From: Ramlibacter tataouinensis TTB310
GTDB lineage: Bacteria; Pseudomonadota; Gammaproteobacteria; Burkholderiales; Burkholderiaceae_C
Direction of reading: 5' to 3'
DNA length: 64,000 nt
Assembly: GCF_000215705.1 (NCBI RefSeq)
Contig: NC_015677.1
Span: 2,244,001-2,308,000, forward strand
The position numbers were made by a program, and so were the translations under genes. Under the pieces are notes generated by a model, which saw only the letters and a list, made by a program, of their open reading frames with translations, was not told the DNA's origin and ran no database searches. How positions within the stretch are numbered: the first letter of the stretch is position 1; the number at the start of each line of letters is the position of its first letter. Of this stretch, positions 53,380 to 62,526 are shown in pieces.

Positions 53380-54288
53380 GTGAGCGACCTGGACCTCACC
53401 ACCTTGCGCCTGTTCGTCTCGGTCTGCGAGCTGGGCAACATCGCGCGCGCCGGCGAGCGCTCCCACATCGTCGGCTCGGCCATTAGCAAGCGGCTGGCGC
53501 AGCTGGAGCACCAGCTGGGCACGCCGCTGCTGGTGCGCAAGCGCCATGGGGTGGTGCCCACTCCGGCCGGGCAGACGCTGCTGGAGCACGCGCGGGCCAT
53601 GCTGGAGAGCGCCGCCCGCATCGAGACCGACATGCAGAGCTACGCGGCCGGCGCGCGCGGCCAGGTGCGCATCCTGGCTTCGGTGTCGGCCATGACGGAA
53701 TCACTGGCCGACGACGTGGCCGGCTTCCTGCAGATGCCGGCGCACCGCAGCATCCAGGTGGACATGGAGGAGCACGTCAGCCCCGAGATCGTGCGCGGCG
53801 TGCGCGAGGGCCTGGCCTCGCTGGGCGTGTGCTGGGACGCGGCCGACCTGGGCGCGCTGCAGTCCCGGCCCTACCGCAGCGACCACCTGTGCATCGTGGT
53901 GCCCGGCCGGCACCCGCTGGCCGGGCGCAAGTCGGTGCGCTTCGAGCAGACGCTGGACTTCGAGCACGTGAGCCTGCCGGTCAACAGCGCGGTGCAGGTG
54001 ATGCTGCAGCGGCGCGCGGCGGCGCATGGCCGCTCGCTGCGCCGGCGGGTCATCGTCAGTAACTTCGAGGCCGCCCTGCGCGTGGTGCACGCGGGCCTGG
54101 CCATCAGCGTGGTGCCGCGCGAGGTGGCCCAGCTCCAGGCCGCCGCCTACGGCCTGCGCCTGGTCCCGCTGGCCGAGCCCTGGGCCGAGCGGCGCTTCAT
54201 CGTCTGCTTTCGCGACGCGCAGCTGCTGTCCTCCGCCGCGCAGCTGCTGCTGGAGCACCTCGCGTCCAAGCACGCCGCTGCCGGGTGA
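53380..54288 (+). CDS. LysR-family transcriptional regulator
   Basis: A 302-residue LTTR: winged helix DLTTLRLFVSVCELGNIARAGERSHIVGSAISKRLAQLEHQLGTPLLVRKRHGVVPTPAG, helix linker LEHARAMLESAARIETDMQSY and a periplasmic-binding-like effector domain. Divergent from the HMG-CoA-lyase operon, which it likely activates. Starts at a GTG (53380); a TTG at 53332 is an alternative. The recognition helix is GSAISKRLAQLE. Ends 12 bases from the convergent kinase gene. Confidence 0.9.
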   Translation: MSDLDLTTLRLFVSVCELGNIARAGERSHIVGSAISKRLAQLEHQLGTPLLVRKRHGVVPTPAGQTLLEHARAMLESAARIETDMQSYAAGARGQVRILASVSAMTESLADDVAGFLQMPAHRSIQVDMEEHVSPEIVRGVREGLASLGVCWDAADLGALQSRPYRSDHLCIVVPGRHPLAGRKSVRFEQTLDFEHVSLPVNSAVQVMLQRRAAAHGRSLRRRVIVSNFEAALRVVHAGLAISVVPREVAQLQAAAYGLRLVPLAEPWAERRFIVCFRDAQLLSSAAQLLLEHLASKHAAAG

Positions 54289-54300
54289 CGGCCGGCCGGA

Positions 54301-56253
54301 CTACGGCGCCGGCCTGATCCGGCTCAGCAGCAACGTCAGCTGGGCGGGGTCCACAGGCTTGACCAGGTGCTGGCTGAAGCCCGCGGCCAGCGCCTCGGTG
54401 CGGTCGTGCTCGCCGCCGTACCCCGTCACCGCGACCAGCACGGCACCGGCGGTTTCCGCGTGCGACTTCAGCTGCCGGGCCAGCTCGTTGCCGTCCATGT
54501 CCGGCAGGCCCAGGTCCAGCAGGCACACGTCCGGCGGGTCGACGCGCGCCCGCTCCAGCGCCTGCCGCGCATCGTGTTCCACCTGGACCTGGTGGCCATC
54601 CGCTTCCAGGAACATCGCCAGCATGTGGGCGGCGTCGGCGTTGTCGTCGACCACCATGACACGCAGCCGCTGCTGGATGCTCTGCGGTGCAGCCTCGGGC
54701 AGCTGCGGCGCGGGTGCCGCGACCTGCGCGCTCACCAGCGGCAGGCCGACGCTGAAGCAGCTGCCCTTGCCTGCGCCTTCGCTGCTGCAGTGGACGCTGC
54801 CGCCATGCAGCTCCACCAGGCTCTTGACCAGCGCCAGCCCGAGGCCCAGCCCGCCGGACGAACGGTCTGGGGTGCGCTCGGCCTGGGCGAACAGCTCGAA
54901 GGCGCGCGCGGCCAGCTCCGGCTCCATGCCGATGCCGTTGTCGATCACCTCCAGCACCACTTCTTGGGCGCCCCGCACCTGCGTGCGCAGCTGGATGCGG
55001 CCGCCCTCGGGCGTGTACTTGGCCGCGTTGTTCAGCAGGTTGGCCATCACCTGCACCAGCCGCTTGTGGTCGCCATAGACCACGGCCGTCTCGGGCGACA
55101 GCTGCAGCGCCAGCTCGTGCCGCCGGGTGCGCAGCAGCGGGTCGACCTGCTCCACCGCGTCCATCACGATGTGGCGCACGTCCAGGGGTTCCTTGTCCAG
55201 GGTGGCGACGCCCCGGGTCACGCGGGACACGTCGAGCAAGTCGTCCACCAGGTGCGTCATGTGGTCGACCTGCCGGGCGATGATCTCGCTGGTCTTTCGC
55301 ACCCGCGGCTCGGCCACGTCGATGCGCTTGAGCAGCTCGGCCGCCGACCGGATGGGTGCCAGCGGGTTGCGCAGCTCATGGGCCAGCATGGCCAGGAACT
55401 CGTCCTTGCGCTTGTCGGCTTCCTTCAGCTTGCCGAAGGCGCGCCTGAGCTCCTCCTCGGCCGTCTTCAGGTCGTGGATGTCGACATTCACCCCGCTCAG
55501 CGCATAGGGCTGCTGCGGGCTGGCGCGCGACCAGTCCGCCCGGACGTGGAACCAGCGGCAGCTGCCGTCCTTCTTGCACAGGCGCACGTCCATCACCAGC
55601 GGTTCGTCGGCGCCGCTGGCGCGGGCCGTTTCAAACCTCCGGGCGACCAGTTCCCGGTCCTGCGGATCCACGAAGGCCATCCATTCGGGCAGGCTCATCG
55701 TCGTAGGGCCGTGGGCGTGGCCCAGCAGGCCCAGGAAATCGGCGGACACGTCGATCCGGTCCGACGCCGGGTGCCAGGTCCACATGCCTGCGTTGGCGGC
55801 ATGCAGGATGCGGCGGATCTCCTCGCGCTCGTTGACGCAGCTCTCCAGCAGCTTGTGGTCGGTCAGGTCCATCGTGACCTTGGAGAACCCGACCAGCTGC
55901 CCGGTGCGGTCGCGCAGCGCCGTGAGCGCGATGCGTGCCCAGAACAGGCGGCCGTCCTTGCGCCTGCGCCAGCTTTCCTCGCGGTAGAAGCCGTGCTTGC
56001 GGGCTTCGCCCAGGTTGTGCTCGGGCCAGCCGCGGGCCCTGTCTTCTTCGGTGTACAAAAGACCTAGGTGGCTGCCGATCGCATCCTGGGGTGTGTACCC
56101 CTTCATGTCCTCGGCCGCGCGGTTCCAGGTGGTGATGATGCCTTCGGTGTTCATGAAGAACACCGCGACTTCCTTGATCTCCTCCGTCATCAGGCGGTGG
56201 AGTTCAGCCAGCTCATGCTCGGGCAAGGAGGTGGCCAGGTATTGGTTCGGCAA
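54301..56253 (-). CDS. PAS hybrid sensor histidine kinase
   Basis: A 650-residue soluble-looking kinase. PAS domains at about 20-135 (EVAVFFMNTEGIITTWNRAAEDMKGYTPQ) and 150-265 (MWTWHPASDRIDVSADFLGLLG), HisKA with the acceptor His in MLAHELRNPLAPIRS, HATPase_c (MANLLNNAAKYT, DNGIGMEPEL, GGLGLGLALV) and a receiver domain (VMVVDDNADAAHML, Asp in CLLDLGLPDMDGNE, Lys in QHLVKPVD). Closely resembles the three kinases at 24774-30617 in layout; no output regulator adjoins it. Confidence 0.93.
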   Translation of the reverse strand: MPNQYLATSLPEHELAELHRLMTEEIKEVAVFFMNTEGIITTWNRAAEDMKGYTPQDAIGSHLGLLYTEEDRARGWPEHNLGEARKHGFYREESWRRRKDGRLFWARIALTALRDRTGQLVGFSKVTMDLTDHKLLESCVNEREEIRRILHAANAGMWTWHPASDRIDVSADFLGLLGHAHGPTTMSLPEWMAFVDPQDRELVARRFETARASGADEPLVMDVRLCKKDGSCRWFHVRADWSRASPQQPYALSGVNVDIHDLKTAEEELRRAFGKLKEADKRKDEFLAMLAHELRNPLAPIRSAAELLKRIDVAEPRVRKTSEIIARQVDHMTHLVDDLLDVSRVTRGVATLDKEPLDVRHIVMDAVEQVDPLLRTRRHELALQLSPETAVVYGDHKRLVQVMANLLNNAAKYTPEGGRIQLRTQVRGAQEVVLEVIDNGIGMEPELAARAFELFAQAERTPDRSSGGLGLGLALVKSLVELHGGSVHCSSEGAGKGSCFSVGLPLVSAQVAAPAPQLPEAAPQSIQQRLRVMVVDDNADAAHMLAMFLEADGHQVQVEHDARQALERARVDPPDVCLLDLGLPDMDGNELARQLKSHAETAGAVLVAVTGYGGEHDRTEALAAGFSQHLVKPVDPAQLTLLLSRIRPAP

Positions 56254-56411
56254 GTGCTCCTCCGAGTGGGGCCGGTCTCTACTGATGACTTATCCTAGAA
56301 AGGCACCGCTGGCGATCGTGTAGGAACAATCCAGGATGTAACGTCCGGCGCTGCCCCTTGCAGCGCGGGCCGGGGCCGCCATCTACGGCTGCGCAAGCCC
56401 GTCGGGCCGTC

Positions 56412-56693
56412 ATGAAAGTTTTTGCCATGTGGAAACGTCTGACCCTGTTGTGGACCGTGCTGCGCGGCGACGCGCGCCAGCTGTGGCGCGCGCTGCGCCA
56501 TCCGGCGTCGCCGGGCTGGCTGAAGCTGGGCACGGCGCTGATCGCGATGTACCTGCTCTCGCCGGTGGACCTGGTGCCCGACGTGCTGCCCTTCATCGGC
56601 GTGGTGGACGACCTGGTCCTGGTGCCGCTGGCGATCCGCTGGCTGCTCAGGCGGCTGCCGCCGGACATCGCGCAGGCCACGGCCAGGCGCTGA
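56412..56693 (+). CDS. YkvA-type DUF1232 membrane protein
   Basis: A 93-residue protein with the DUF1232 core WLKLGTALIAMYLLSPVDLVPDVLPFIGVVDDLVLVPLAIRWLLRRLPP. This short family has one or two membrane-associated helices with the PVDLxPD-xxP motif; function unknown. The ATG at 56412 is the first after a poorly structured upstream region; ATG 56427 is an alternative. Stand-alone gene. Confidence 0.85.
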   Translation: MKVFAMWKRLTLLWTVLRGDARQLWRALRHPASPGWLKLGTALIAMYLLSPVDLVPDVLPFIGVVDDLVLVPLAIRWLLRRLPPDIAQATARR

Positions 56694-56760
56694 GCCACGG
56701 GCGCCGGGCTGCGCCGCGGGCCGCTATCCTTGTGCGACCTTGCCGTCGCAGGAGGATCCC

Positions 56761-57435
56761 ATGACCGAGCAGCCCCGCTTTGAGCTCTACAGCTATTGGC
56801 GCACCTCTGCCACCTACCGCGTGCGCGTGGCCCTCGCGCTCAAGGGCGTGGCGCGCCGCGAGCGGAACGTCGATGTGGACGCCGGCGAGCAGCGCAGCGA
56901 GGCCTTTCTTAAGCTCAATCCGCTGGGCGGGCTGCCGGTGCTGGTGGACCTGCAGGCGCCGGGCGCGGCGCCGCTGACCCAGTCGCTGGCCATCCTGGAG
57001 TTCCTGGAAGAGAGCTACCCGACGCCTGCCTTGCTGCCGGCAGGCCTGCACGCGCGGGCCCGGGTGCGTTCCATCGCGGGGATGTGCACCGTCGACACCC
57101 ACCCGCTGATCACGCCGCGCGTGCGCAAGTACCTCGCGGGCGAAGGCCGGTTCGACGACGCGGCCTGGCGCGCCTGGCAGACGCACTGGTTCGGCACCGG
57201 CCTGCGCGCCGTCGAGCAGCGCCTGGCCGGCGACGCGGCGACGGGCACCTACTGCCACGGCGAGACCGTCAGCCTGGCCGACATCTGCCTGGCCAGCATC
57301 ATCGCGGTGATGCGCGTGTTCAAGATCGAGGTCGCGGGCATTCCCACGGTGGACCGCATCATGGCCGCCTGCGAGCAGCTGGAAGCCTTCCGGCAGGCCG
57401 AACCGCGGCGCCAGGCCGGCGCGCCGCCGGCCTGA
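56761..57435 (+). CDS. maiA: Maleylacetoacetate isomerase-like GST (zeta class)
   Basis: A 224-residue zeta-class GST: LYSYWRTSATYRVRVALALKGV with the SSxxC-like glutathione site changed to RTSATYR, LNPLGGLPVLVD with cis-Pro, LTQSLAILEFLEE and a C-terminal helical part with GETVSLADICLASIIAVMRVFKIE. Maleylacetoacetate isomerase works in tyrosine/homogentisate breakdown, but no other genes of that path are near, so maleylpyruvate isomerase or another GST activity is possible. An AGGAGG RBS is present. Confidence 0.85.
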   Translation: MTEQPRFELYSYWRTSATYRVRVALALKGVARRERNVDVDAGEQRSEAFLKLNPLGGLPVLVDLQAPGAAPLTQSLAILEFLEESYPTPALLPAGLHARARVRSIAGMCTVDTHPLITPRVRKYLAGEGRFDDAAWRAWQTHWFGTGLRAVEQRLAGDAATGTYCHGETVSLADICLASIIAVMRVFKIEVAGIPTVDRIMAACEQLEAFRQAEPRRQAGAPPA

Positions 57436-57477
57436 GCCGCCGCCAATCTCCCTCCTAGTCCTACACGCTGCCGGGCC

Positions 57478-58719
57478 ATGGCCGGCCAAGATGACGGGGT
57501 TCCCCTGTTGCCGTGGCCCATGCCCGCCCTGCCCCGCCTGCCCTTCCTTCGCCCGCGCCGCAGGCCGCCTTCGCGGCTGGCGGCCGCCTTGTGGCTGTGG
57601 TGCGTGACGGGCCTGGGCGGCGTTGCCGCGGCGGCGCCCGGCGCGCACTGGGCCACGCGCCTGCCGGCCGAACTGGCGGCGGTCGATGCGCGCCACCGGG
57701 GCCAGATCGGCGTGCACGTGCGCGACCTGCAGACCGGGGTGCGGGTCAACCACCACGCCGACCAGGACTGGTACATCGCCTCCATGGTCAAGGTGCCGGT
57801 GGCCATCGCGGTGCTGCGCGGGGTGGAGGCCGGGCTGTTCACGCTGGACACGCCGCTGCGCCTGCGCGCGGCCGACTACGTGGACGGCGCCGGCGCGACC
57901 AACGGCCATCCCGTCGCGACGCCGCTGCCCATCCGCTTCCTGATGGAGCAGATGATCATCCACAGCGACAACACGGCCAGCGACATGCTGATCGAGCTGG
58001 TGGGCCTGCCGCAGGTGAATGCCCTGGTGCGCTCGCTGGTGCCGCAGGGCTTCGGCCGCATCACCACGCTGGCCGAGGTGCGCCGGCAGGTCTATGGCCA
58101 GCTCACGCCACAGGCATGGCAGCTCACCGGGGCCGACATGCTGCGGCTGCACCAGCAGCGCGATGAGCGCGACCGGCTGCAGCTGCTGTCGCAGATCACC
58201 GAGGTGCCGGTGCTGGCGTTCAAGCGCAAGTCGCTCGACGCGGCCTATGCCGCCTATTACGCGGGCGGCCTCAACTCCGCGCGGCTCGATGCCTACGGGC
58301 AGCTGCTGGCGCTGCTGGCGCAGGGCGGCGCCCTCGGCCCCGACGCCACCGCCTACCTGCTGGGCCTGATGGAGCGTGTCGCCACCGGGCCGAACCGGAT
58401 CAGGGCCGGCCTGCCGGCTGATGCTCGCTTCGCCCACAAGACCGGCACGCAGCGCCAGCGGGTGTGCGACGCCGGGCTGGTGCGCATGCCGCACCCCGGC
58501 GCGGGCGCCGGCGCGGTGGTGGTGGCCTGCGTGCGCGGCGAAGCGTCGCTGGCGCGCTCCGAGGCCGCGCTGCGCGACGTGGGCGAGGCGCTCTGCCGCT
58601 CCGGCCTCTTCAACAACGATCCGGGAGACAACCATGCTTCGTCCTGTCCTGCGCCGCGTCTGGAGCGCCTGCCTGCTGCCGCTGGTGCTGCTGAGCGCGC
58701 CCTGGGCGCGCGCGAGTGA
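57478..58719 (+). CDS. Class A beta-lactamase-like serine hydrolase (copy 1)
   Basis: About 413 residues. After an export signal (LAAALWLWCVTGLGGVAAAAPG) comes a class-A-type fold: catalytic SMVK in WYIASMVKVPVAIAVL, SDN in MIIHSDNTASDML, and KTG in FAHKTGTQRQR. The Glu166 region is not clearly of the ExxLN type, so antibiotic hydrolysis is uncertain. The reading frame runs 86 bases into the next gene, giving a non-homologous tail (NHASSCPAPRLERLP onward). Starts at 57478 or, more like a signal peptide, at ATG 57520; neither has a strong RBS. Confidence 0.75.
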   Translation: MAGQDDGVPLLPWPMPALPRLPFLRPRRRPPSRLAAALWLWCVTGLGGVAAAAPGAHWATRLPAELAAVDARHRGQIGVHVRDLQTGVRVNHHADQDWYIASMVKVPVAIAVLRGVEAGLFTLDTPLRLRAADYVDGAGATNGHPVATPLPIRFLMEQMIIHSDNTASDMLIELVGLPQVNALVRSLVPQGFGRITTLAEVRRQVYGQLTPQAWQLTGADMLRLHQQRDERDRLQLLSQITEVPVLAFKRKSLDAAYAAYYAGGLNSARLDAYGQLLALLAQGGALGPDATAYLLGLMERVATGPNRIRAGLPADARFAHKTGTQRQRVCDAGLVRMPHPGAGAGAVVVACVRGEASLARSEAALRDVGEALCRSGLFNNDPGDNHASSCPAPRLERLPAAAGAAERALGARE

Positions 58720-59695
58720 CTGGCAGGCCGAGCTGCGCCAGCGCATCGAGCGCATCGACCGCGATACCCCCGGACAGCTGGGCGTGTACGTCAGGCGCCT
58801 GGACACCGGCGAGACCTTCGGCCATGGCGCCGACAAGCCCTGGTACCTGGGCTCGGCGGTGAAGGTGCCGGTCGCCATCGCCGTGCTGCGGCAGGTGGAT
58901 GCCGGCAAGCTCGCGATGGACAGCCGGGTCACGCTGAAGGAAACCGACAAGATCGACGGCCCGGGCGAGCTGGTCTGGACCGCGCCGGAGGCCAGCTACA
59001 CCATCGATTCGCTGCTCACCCGCATGCTGGGCGTGAGCGACAACACGGCGGCCAACATGCTGATCCGCACCGTGGGCGAGGATGCGTTGAACCAGGTGGC
59101 GGCCGACCTGCTGGGCCCGGGCTTCAAGCGCATCACCACGCTGACCCAGGTGCGGCGCGACGTCTACGCGCAGCTGCATCCCGACACCCGCAAGCTGAGC
59201 AATCAGCAGCTGGTGCGGATCGCCGGCGCGGACATGGGCCCGGAGCGCGTGGAGGCAGTGCGCCGCGCGCTGGACATGCCGGCTTCCGCCCTGCAGGCCA
59301 AGACCATGGCCCAGGCCTATGACCGCTTCTACGAGAACAACCTCAACCATGCGACGCTGGAAGGCTACGGCCGCATGCTGGAGCGGCTGGTGCGCGGCCA
59401 GCTGCTCAGCCCGCGCAGCACCGAGCGCCTGTTCGGCTACATGAAGTTCGGCCGCCGCGGCGACTACCGGCTGGAAGGCGGCATCCCCAGGAGCGAGCCC
59501 ATCATCCACAAGACCGGCACGCAGTACCGCCGGGCCTGCCACATGGCGGTGGTCAACCCGCAGGCTGGCGGCGCCAAGGCCATCGTCGTGGCCACCTGCG
59601 CCGCCGACATGGACGACGTGCGCGAGGCCGGCGGCATCTTCCGCCAGGTCGGCGAGGCCGTGAGCAGGACCATGCTGGCCGGAGCGATGCGTTAG
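58634..59695 (+). CDS. Class A beta-lactamase-like serine hydrolase (copy 2)
   Basis: A 353-residue exported protein (signal LRRVWSACLLPLVLLSAPWARAS) paralogous to the preceding gene: PGQLGVYVRRLDTGETFGHGADKPWYLGSAVKVPVAIAVLR contains SAVK as the Ser-x-x-Lys, VSDNTAANML is the SDN motif and PIIHKTGTQYRR the KTG motif. Both copies share long blocks (ITTLTQVRRDVYAQL against ITTLAEVRRQVYGQL). Starts with a GGGAG RBS inside the 3' end of copy 1. May be a penicillin-recognising hydrolase or enzyme of cell-wall metabolism. Confidence 0.82.
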   Translation: MLRPVLRRVWSACLLPLVLLSAPWARASDWQAELRQRIERIDRDTPGQLGVYVRRLDTGETFGHGADKPWYLGSAVKVPVAIAVLRQVDAGKLAMDSRVTLKETDKIDGPGELVWTAPEASYTIDSLLTRMLGVSDNTAANMLIRTVGEDALNQVAADLLGPGFKRITTLTQVRRDVYAQLHPDTRKLSNQQLVRIAGADMGPERVEAVRRALDMPASALQAKTMAQAYDRFYENNLNHATLEGYGRMLERLVRGQLLSPRSTERLFGYMKFGRRGDYRLEGGIPRSEPIIHKTGTQYRRACHMAVVNPQAGGAKAIVVATCAADMDDVREAGGIFRQVGEAVSRTMLAGAMR

Positions 59696-59702
59696 GAGCG
59701 CT

Positions 59703-60983
59703 ATGCAAACCGATCCTTTCCTGCGCAAGGACGACGACGGCGGCGTGCCGGCCCGCTGGAAGCTGGTCGGCCCGGGCCTGGTGGTGGCGGCGACCGGCGT
59801 GGGCGCGGCCGATATGGTGGCCACGCTGCTGGCGGGCTCGCGCTACGGCTACGGGCTGCTATGGGCCGTGGTGCTGGGCGTCATCCTGAAGATCATCCTG
59901 GTCGAGGGCGCGGGCCGCTACACGCTGGCCACCGGCAAGACCATCTTCGAGGGCTGGCGCTCGCTGGGCCGCTGGACGAGCTGGTACTTCGGGCCCTACA
60001 TCATGGTCTGGGGCTTCGTGTACGGCGCCACCGCCATGTCCTCGTCGGCCCTGCCGCTGGCCGCGCTGTTCCCGGGCGTGGACCTGAAGGTCTGGTCGGT
60101 GCTGATGGGCCTGGCCGGCTTCGTCATGGTCTGGTTCGGCCATTACGCGCTGTTCGAGAAGATCACGGCGATGCTGGTGGGCATGATGTTCGTGACCGTG
60201 GTGGGCCTGGCGGTGATCGCCGCGCCCAACGTCCCGGACATGCTCGCCGGCCTGGTGCCGCGCCTGCCGGCCGGCGGCGTGCTGTACACGCTGGCGCTGG
60301 CCGGCGGCGTGGGCGGCACCATCACCCTGGCCGCCTACGGCTACTGGCTGCGCGAGAAAGGCTGGTACACGCCCAAGTGGATGCGGGTCATGCGCATCGA
60401 CAACGCCATGGCCTACGTGATCACCGGCATCTTCGTCGTCGCCATGCTGATCGTGGGCGCCGAGGTGGTGCGCAGCGCGGGCGTGGCGCTCAGCGCCGGC
60501 GACGAGGGCCTGCTCGACCTGACCGCCGTGCTGACCGAGCGCTATGGCCGGGTGGTGGGCACCGGCTTCCTGGTCGGCTTCTGGGCGGCGGCCTTCTCCT
60601 CCATCCTGGGGGTGTGGAACGGCGTGTCGCTGATGTTCGCGGACTTCTGGGGCCATGTGCGCGGCCTGCCCGCGGGGCACCCGGACACGCGCGTGGGCGG
60701 CAAGTACTTCAGGTTCTACGTGCTGTGGCTGACCTTCCCGCCCATGGTGCTGTTCCTGCTGGAGCGGCCGATCGCACTGATCCTGGCGTATGGCGTGCTC
60801 GGCTCGCTGTTCATGCCCTTCCTGGCGATTACGCTGCTGGGCCTGCTCAATGGCCGGCGCGCGCCCAAGGGCTGGGCCAACACGCCGCTGACCAACGTGC
60901 TGCTCGGCATCACCGCGGTGCTGTTCATCGTATTGGGCATCCAGCAGTTGCTGAAGGAACTGGGCCCGCTGATCGGAGCCTGA
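59703..60983 (+). CDS. Nramp-related divalent cation transporter, non-canonical
   Basis: A 426-residue membrane protein with about eleven helices and the Nramp layout (WKLVGPGLVVAATGVGAADMVATLLAGSRYGYGLLWAV at the first helix). True Nramp proteins carry DPGN in helix 1 and a Met-Pro-His in helix 6; here helix 1 reads GVGAADM and helix 6 reads GTITLAAYGYWLREKGW, lacking both. That places it among Nramp-related proteins of other substrate range (magnesium or unknown). RBS GGAG near the ATG. Begins eight bases after copy 2 of the hydrolase. Confidence 0.8.
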   Translation: MQTDPFLRKDDDGGVPARWKLVGPGLVVAATGVGAADMVATLLAGSRYGYGLLWAVVLGVILKIILVEGAGRYTLATGKTIFEGWRSLGRWTSWYFGPYIMVWGFVYGATAMSSSALPLAALFPGVDLKVWSVLMGLAGFVMVWFGHYALFEKITAMLVGMMFVTVVGLAVIAAPNVPDMLAGLVPRLPAGGVLYTLALAGGVGGTITLAAYGYWLREKGWYTPKWMRVMRIDNAMAYVITGIFVVAMLIVGAEVVRSAGVALSAGDEGLLDLTAVLTERYGRVVGTGFLVGFWAAAFSSILGVWNGVSLMFADFWGHVRGLPAGHPDTRVGGKYFRFYVLWLTFPPMVLFLLERPIALILAYGVLGSLFMPFLAITLLGLLNGRRAPKGWANTPLTNVLLGITAVLFIVLGIQQLLKELGPLIGA

Positions 60984-61140
60984 GGGTTCAAGTTGCAATC
61001 AGACACGAAACAACAGTTCCGATACAAATGTCGCGTCAGCCGCGGCCTACATATGGTCGCGCTTTCAACCCATCGTGGCTGAACCGTGGGTTCTCAACAA
61101 TGCCTTCAGGCGTCTGTGACACGCCCGGAGTACAGAAGGC

Positions 61141-62493
61141 ATGCGTAGTATCGACAAGCAGCAATTGAGAAGCGCCCGGCCCCGCGCCCTGGCGATGTCG
61201 GCCCTGGCGACGATGTGCCTGGCCGCGTGCGGCGGCGGAGGGGGCGGCGGCGCGGACGCTGCCTCGGCACAGGGTGCGATGTCCTCGCCTTCCGGCACCA
61301 CGGCCTCGGCCGCCGCGCCGGTCCAGGCGGTGGGCCCGATCACGACCGGCCCGCAGGCGCAGCGTATCAACGGCACCACAGCCGGCAACCAGGTGGGCTC
61401 GGCCATCGCCCGGCTGGCCAGCGGCGGCCATGTGGTCGCCTGGAACTCGCAGGCCGTGGACGGGACCACTGCGGTGTGCGCCCAGCGCTACGCCGCCGAC
61501 GGTCAGGCCGCGGGAGCGCAGGCCTGCATCCCCACCCGCGGGGCCACCACCAACATCAAGCCCGCCGTCGCGGCGCTGGCCGACGGCGGCCATGTCATCG
61601 CCTGGGTGGTGCGCGACGACGGCGGCAGCCAGACCGGCGTGCGGACCCAGCGTTACGACGCCAATGGCACGCCGGCGGGCGCCGAGCAGAAGGTCAACCT
61701 TCGCAGCGGCGACGAGCTGTACCCGGTGGCTGCCGCGGGGCTGGCGGGTGGCGGCTACGTGATCGCCTGGAAGTCCACGACCTCCGACATCCTGGTGCGG
61801 CGCTTCGACGCGGCGGGCATGCCCCAGGGCGAGGAGCAGCGGGCCAATGCCTTCCTCAGCCGCACGGGCGGCAGCCGGTACTCGCCTGCCGTGGCCAGCC
61901 TGGCCGATGGCGGCTGGGTGGTGGGCTGGAGCTCGCAGTTCCAGGACGGCGCCTCGGGGTCGGCCATCTACGTCCAGCGCTTCGGCGCCGATGGCGCGCC
62001 TGCGGGCAGCGAGACCCGCGTGTCGGACCCGGCCCAGAACGGCGTGAACCCCGCGCTGGCGCCCCTGGCGGGCGGCGGTTACCTGCTCACCTGGCAGTCC
62101 GGTGAACGCGTGCTGGCCCAGCGCTTCGCCACCGACGGCGCCGCGCAGGATGCGGCCACGCCGGTGGATGCGAGCGAGGTGGCGGCCGACTGCTACCAGC
62201 GCCATGCGCCGACCAGCTGCCGCATCACGCAACGCACGCCGGCACTGGCCGTGCTCGAGGACGGCAGTTACGTGATCACCTGGAATGCCGGGCCGGGCAA
62301 CTACCTGTACGCGCGGCGCTTCTCGGCCCAGGGCGGCGCGCTGGGCGCGGTGACGCAGCTGGCCGATGGCCAGGGGCCGGCCGTGGCGGCCACGGGTGCG
62401 GGCGGCTTCATGGTCTCCTGGCACGCCTGGGACCTCGATGGCGACATGGGCGGCATCTACGGCCGGCGCTTCGACGCCAGCGCCGCCCGGTGA
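61141..62493 (+). CDS. Repeat-containing lipoprotein of unknown function
   Basis: A 450-residue protein with a lipobox (SALATMCLAAC) and a Gly-rich linker. The body has seven or so related units of about 50 residues: P-A-V-A-x-L-A-D-G-G-x-V-I-A-W then (V)xxQRYDAxGxPAG; for example AVAALADGGHVIAWV, AVASLADGGWVVGWS and ALAPLAGGGYLLTWQ. This suggests a beta-propeller on the cell surface. No enzyme motif seen. Preceded by 157 bases with no clear gene. Confidence 0.75.
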   Translation: MRSIDKQQLRSARPRALAMSALATMCLAACGGGGGGGADAASAQGAMSSPSGTTASAAAPVQAVGPITTGPQAQRINGTTAGNQVGSAIARLASGGHVVAWNSQAVDGTTAVCAQRYAADGQAAGAQACIPTRGATTNIKPAVAALADGGHVIAWVVRDDGGSQTGVRTQRYDANGTPAGAEQKVNLRSGDELYPVAAAGLAGGGYVIAWKSTTSDILVRRFDAAGMPQGEEQRANAFLSRTGGSRYSPAVASLADGGWVVGWSSQFQDGASGSAIYVQRFGADGAPAGSETRVSDPAQNGVNPALAPLAGGGYLLTWQSGERVLAQRFATDGAAQDAATPVDASEVAADCYQRHAPTSCRITQRTPALAVLEDGSYVITWNAGPGNYLYARRFSAQGGALGAVTQLADGQGPAVAATGAGGFMVSWHAWDLDGDMGGIYGRRFDASAAR

Positions 62494-62526
62494 AGGTGCG
62501 GTGACGGCGTTATCGCCTGACCGCGC

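Noticed and set aside
61036..62424. A 462-codon minus-strand frame opposite the repeat lipoprotein
   Set aside because: His/Gly/Ala-rich shadow with no RBS; the plus-strand gene has a lipobox and repeats.
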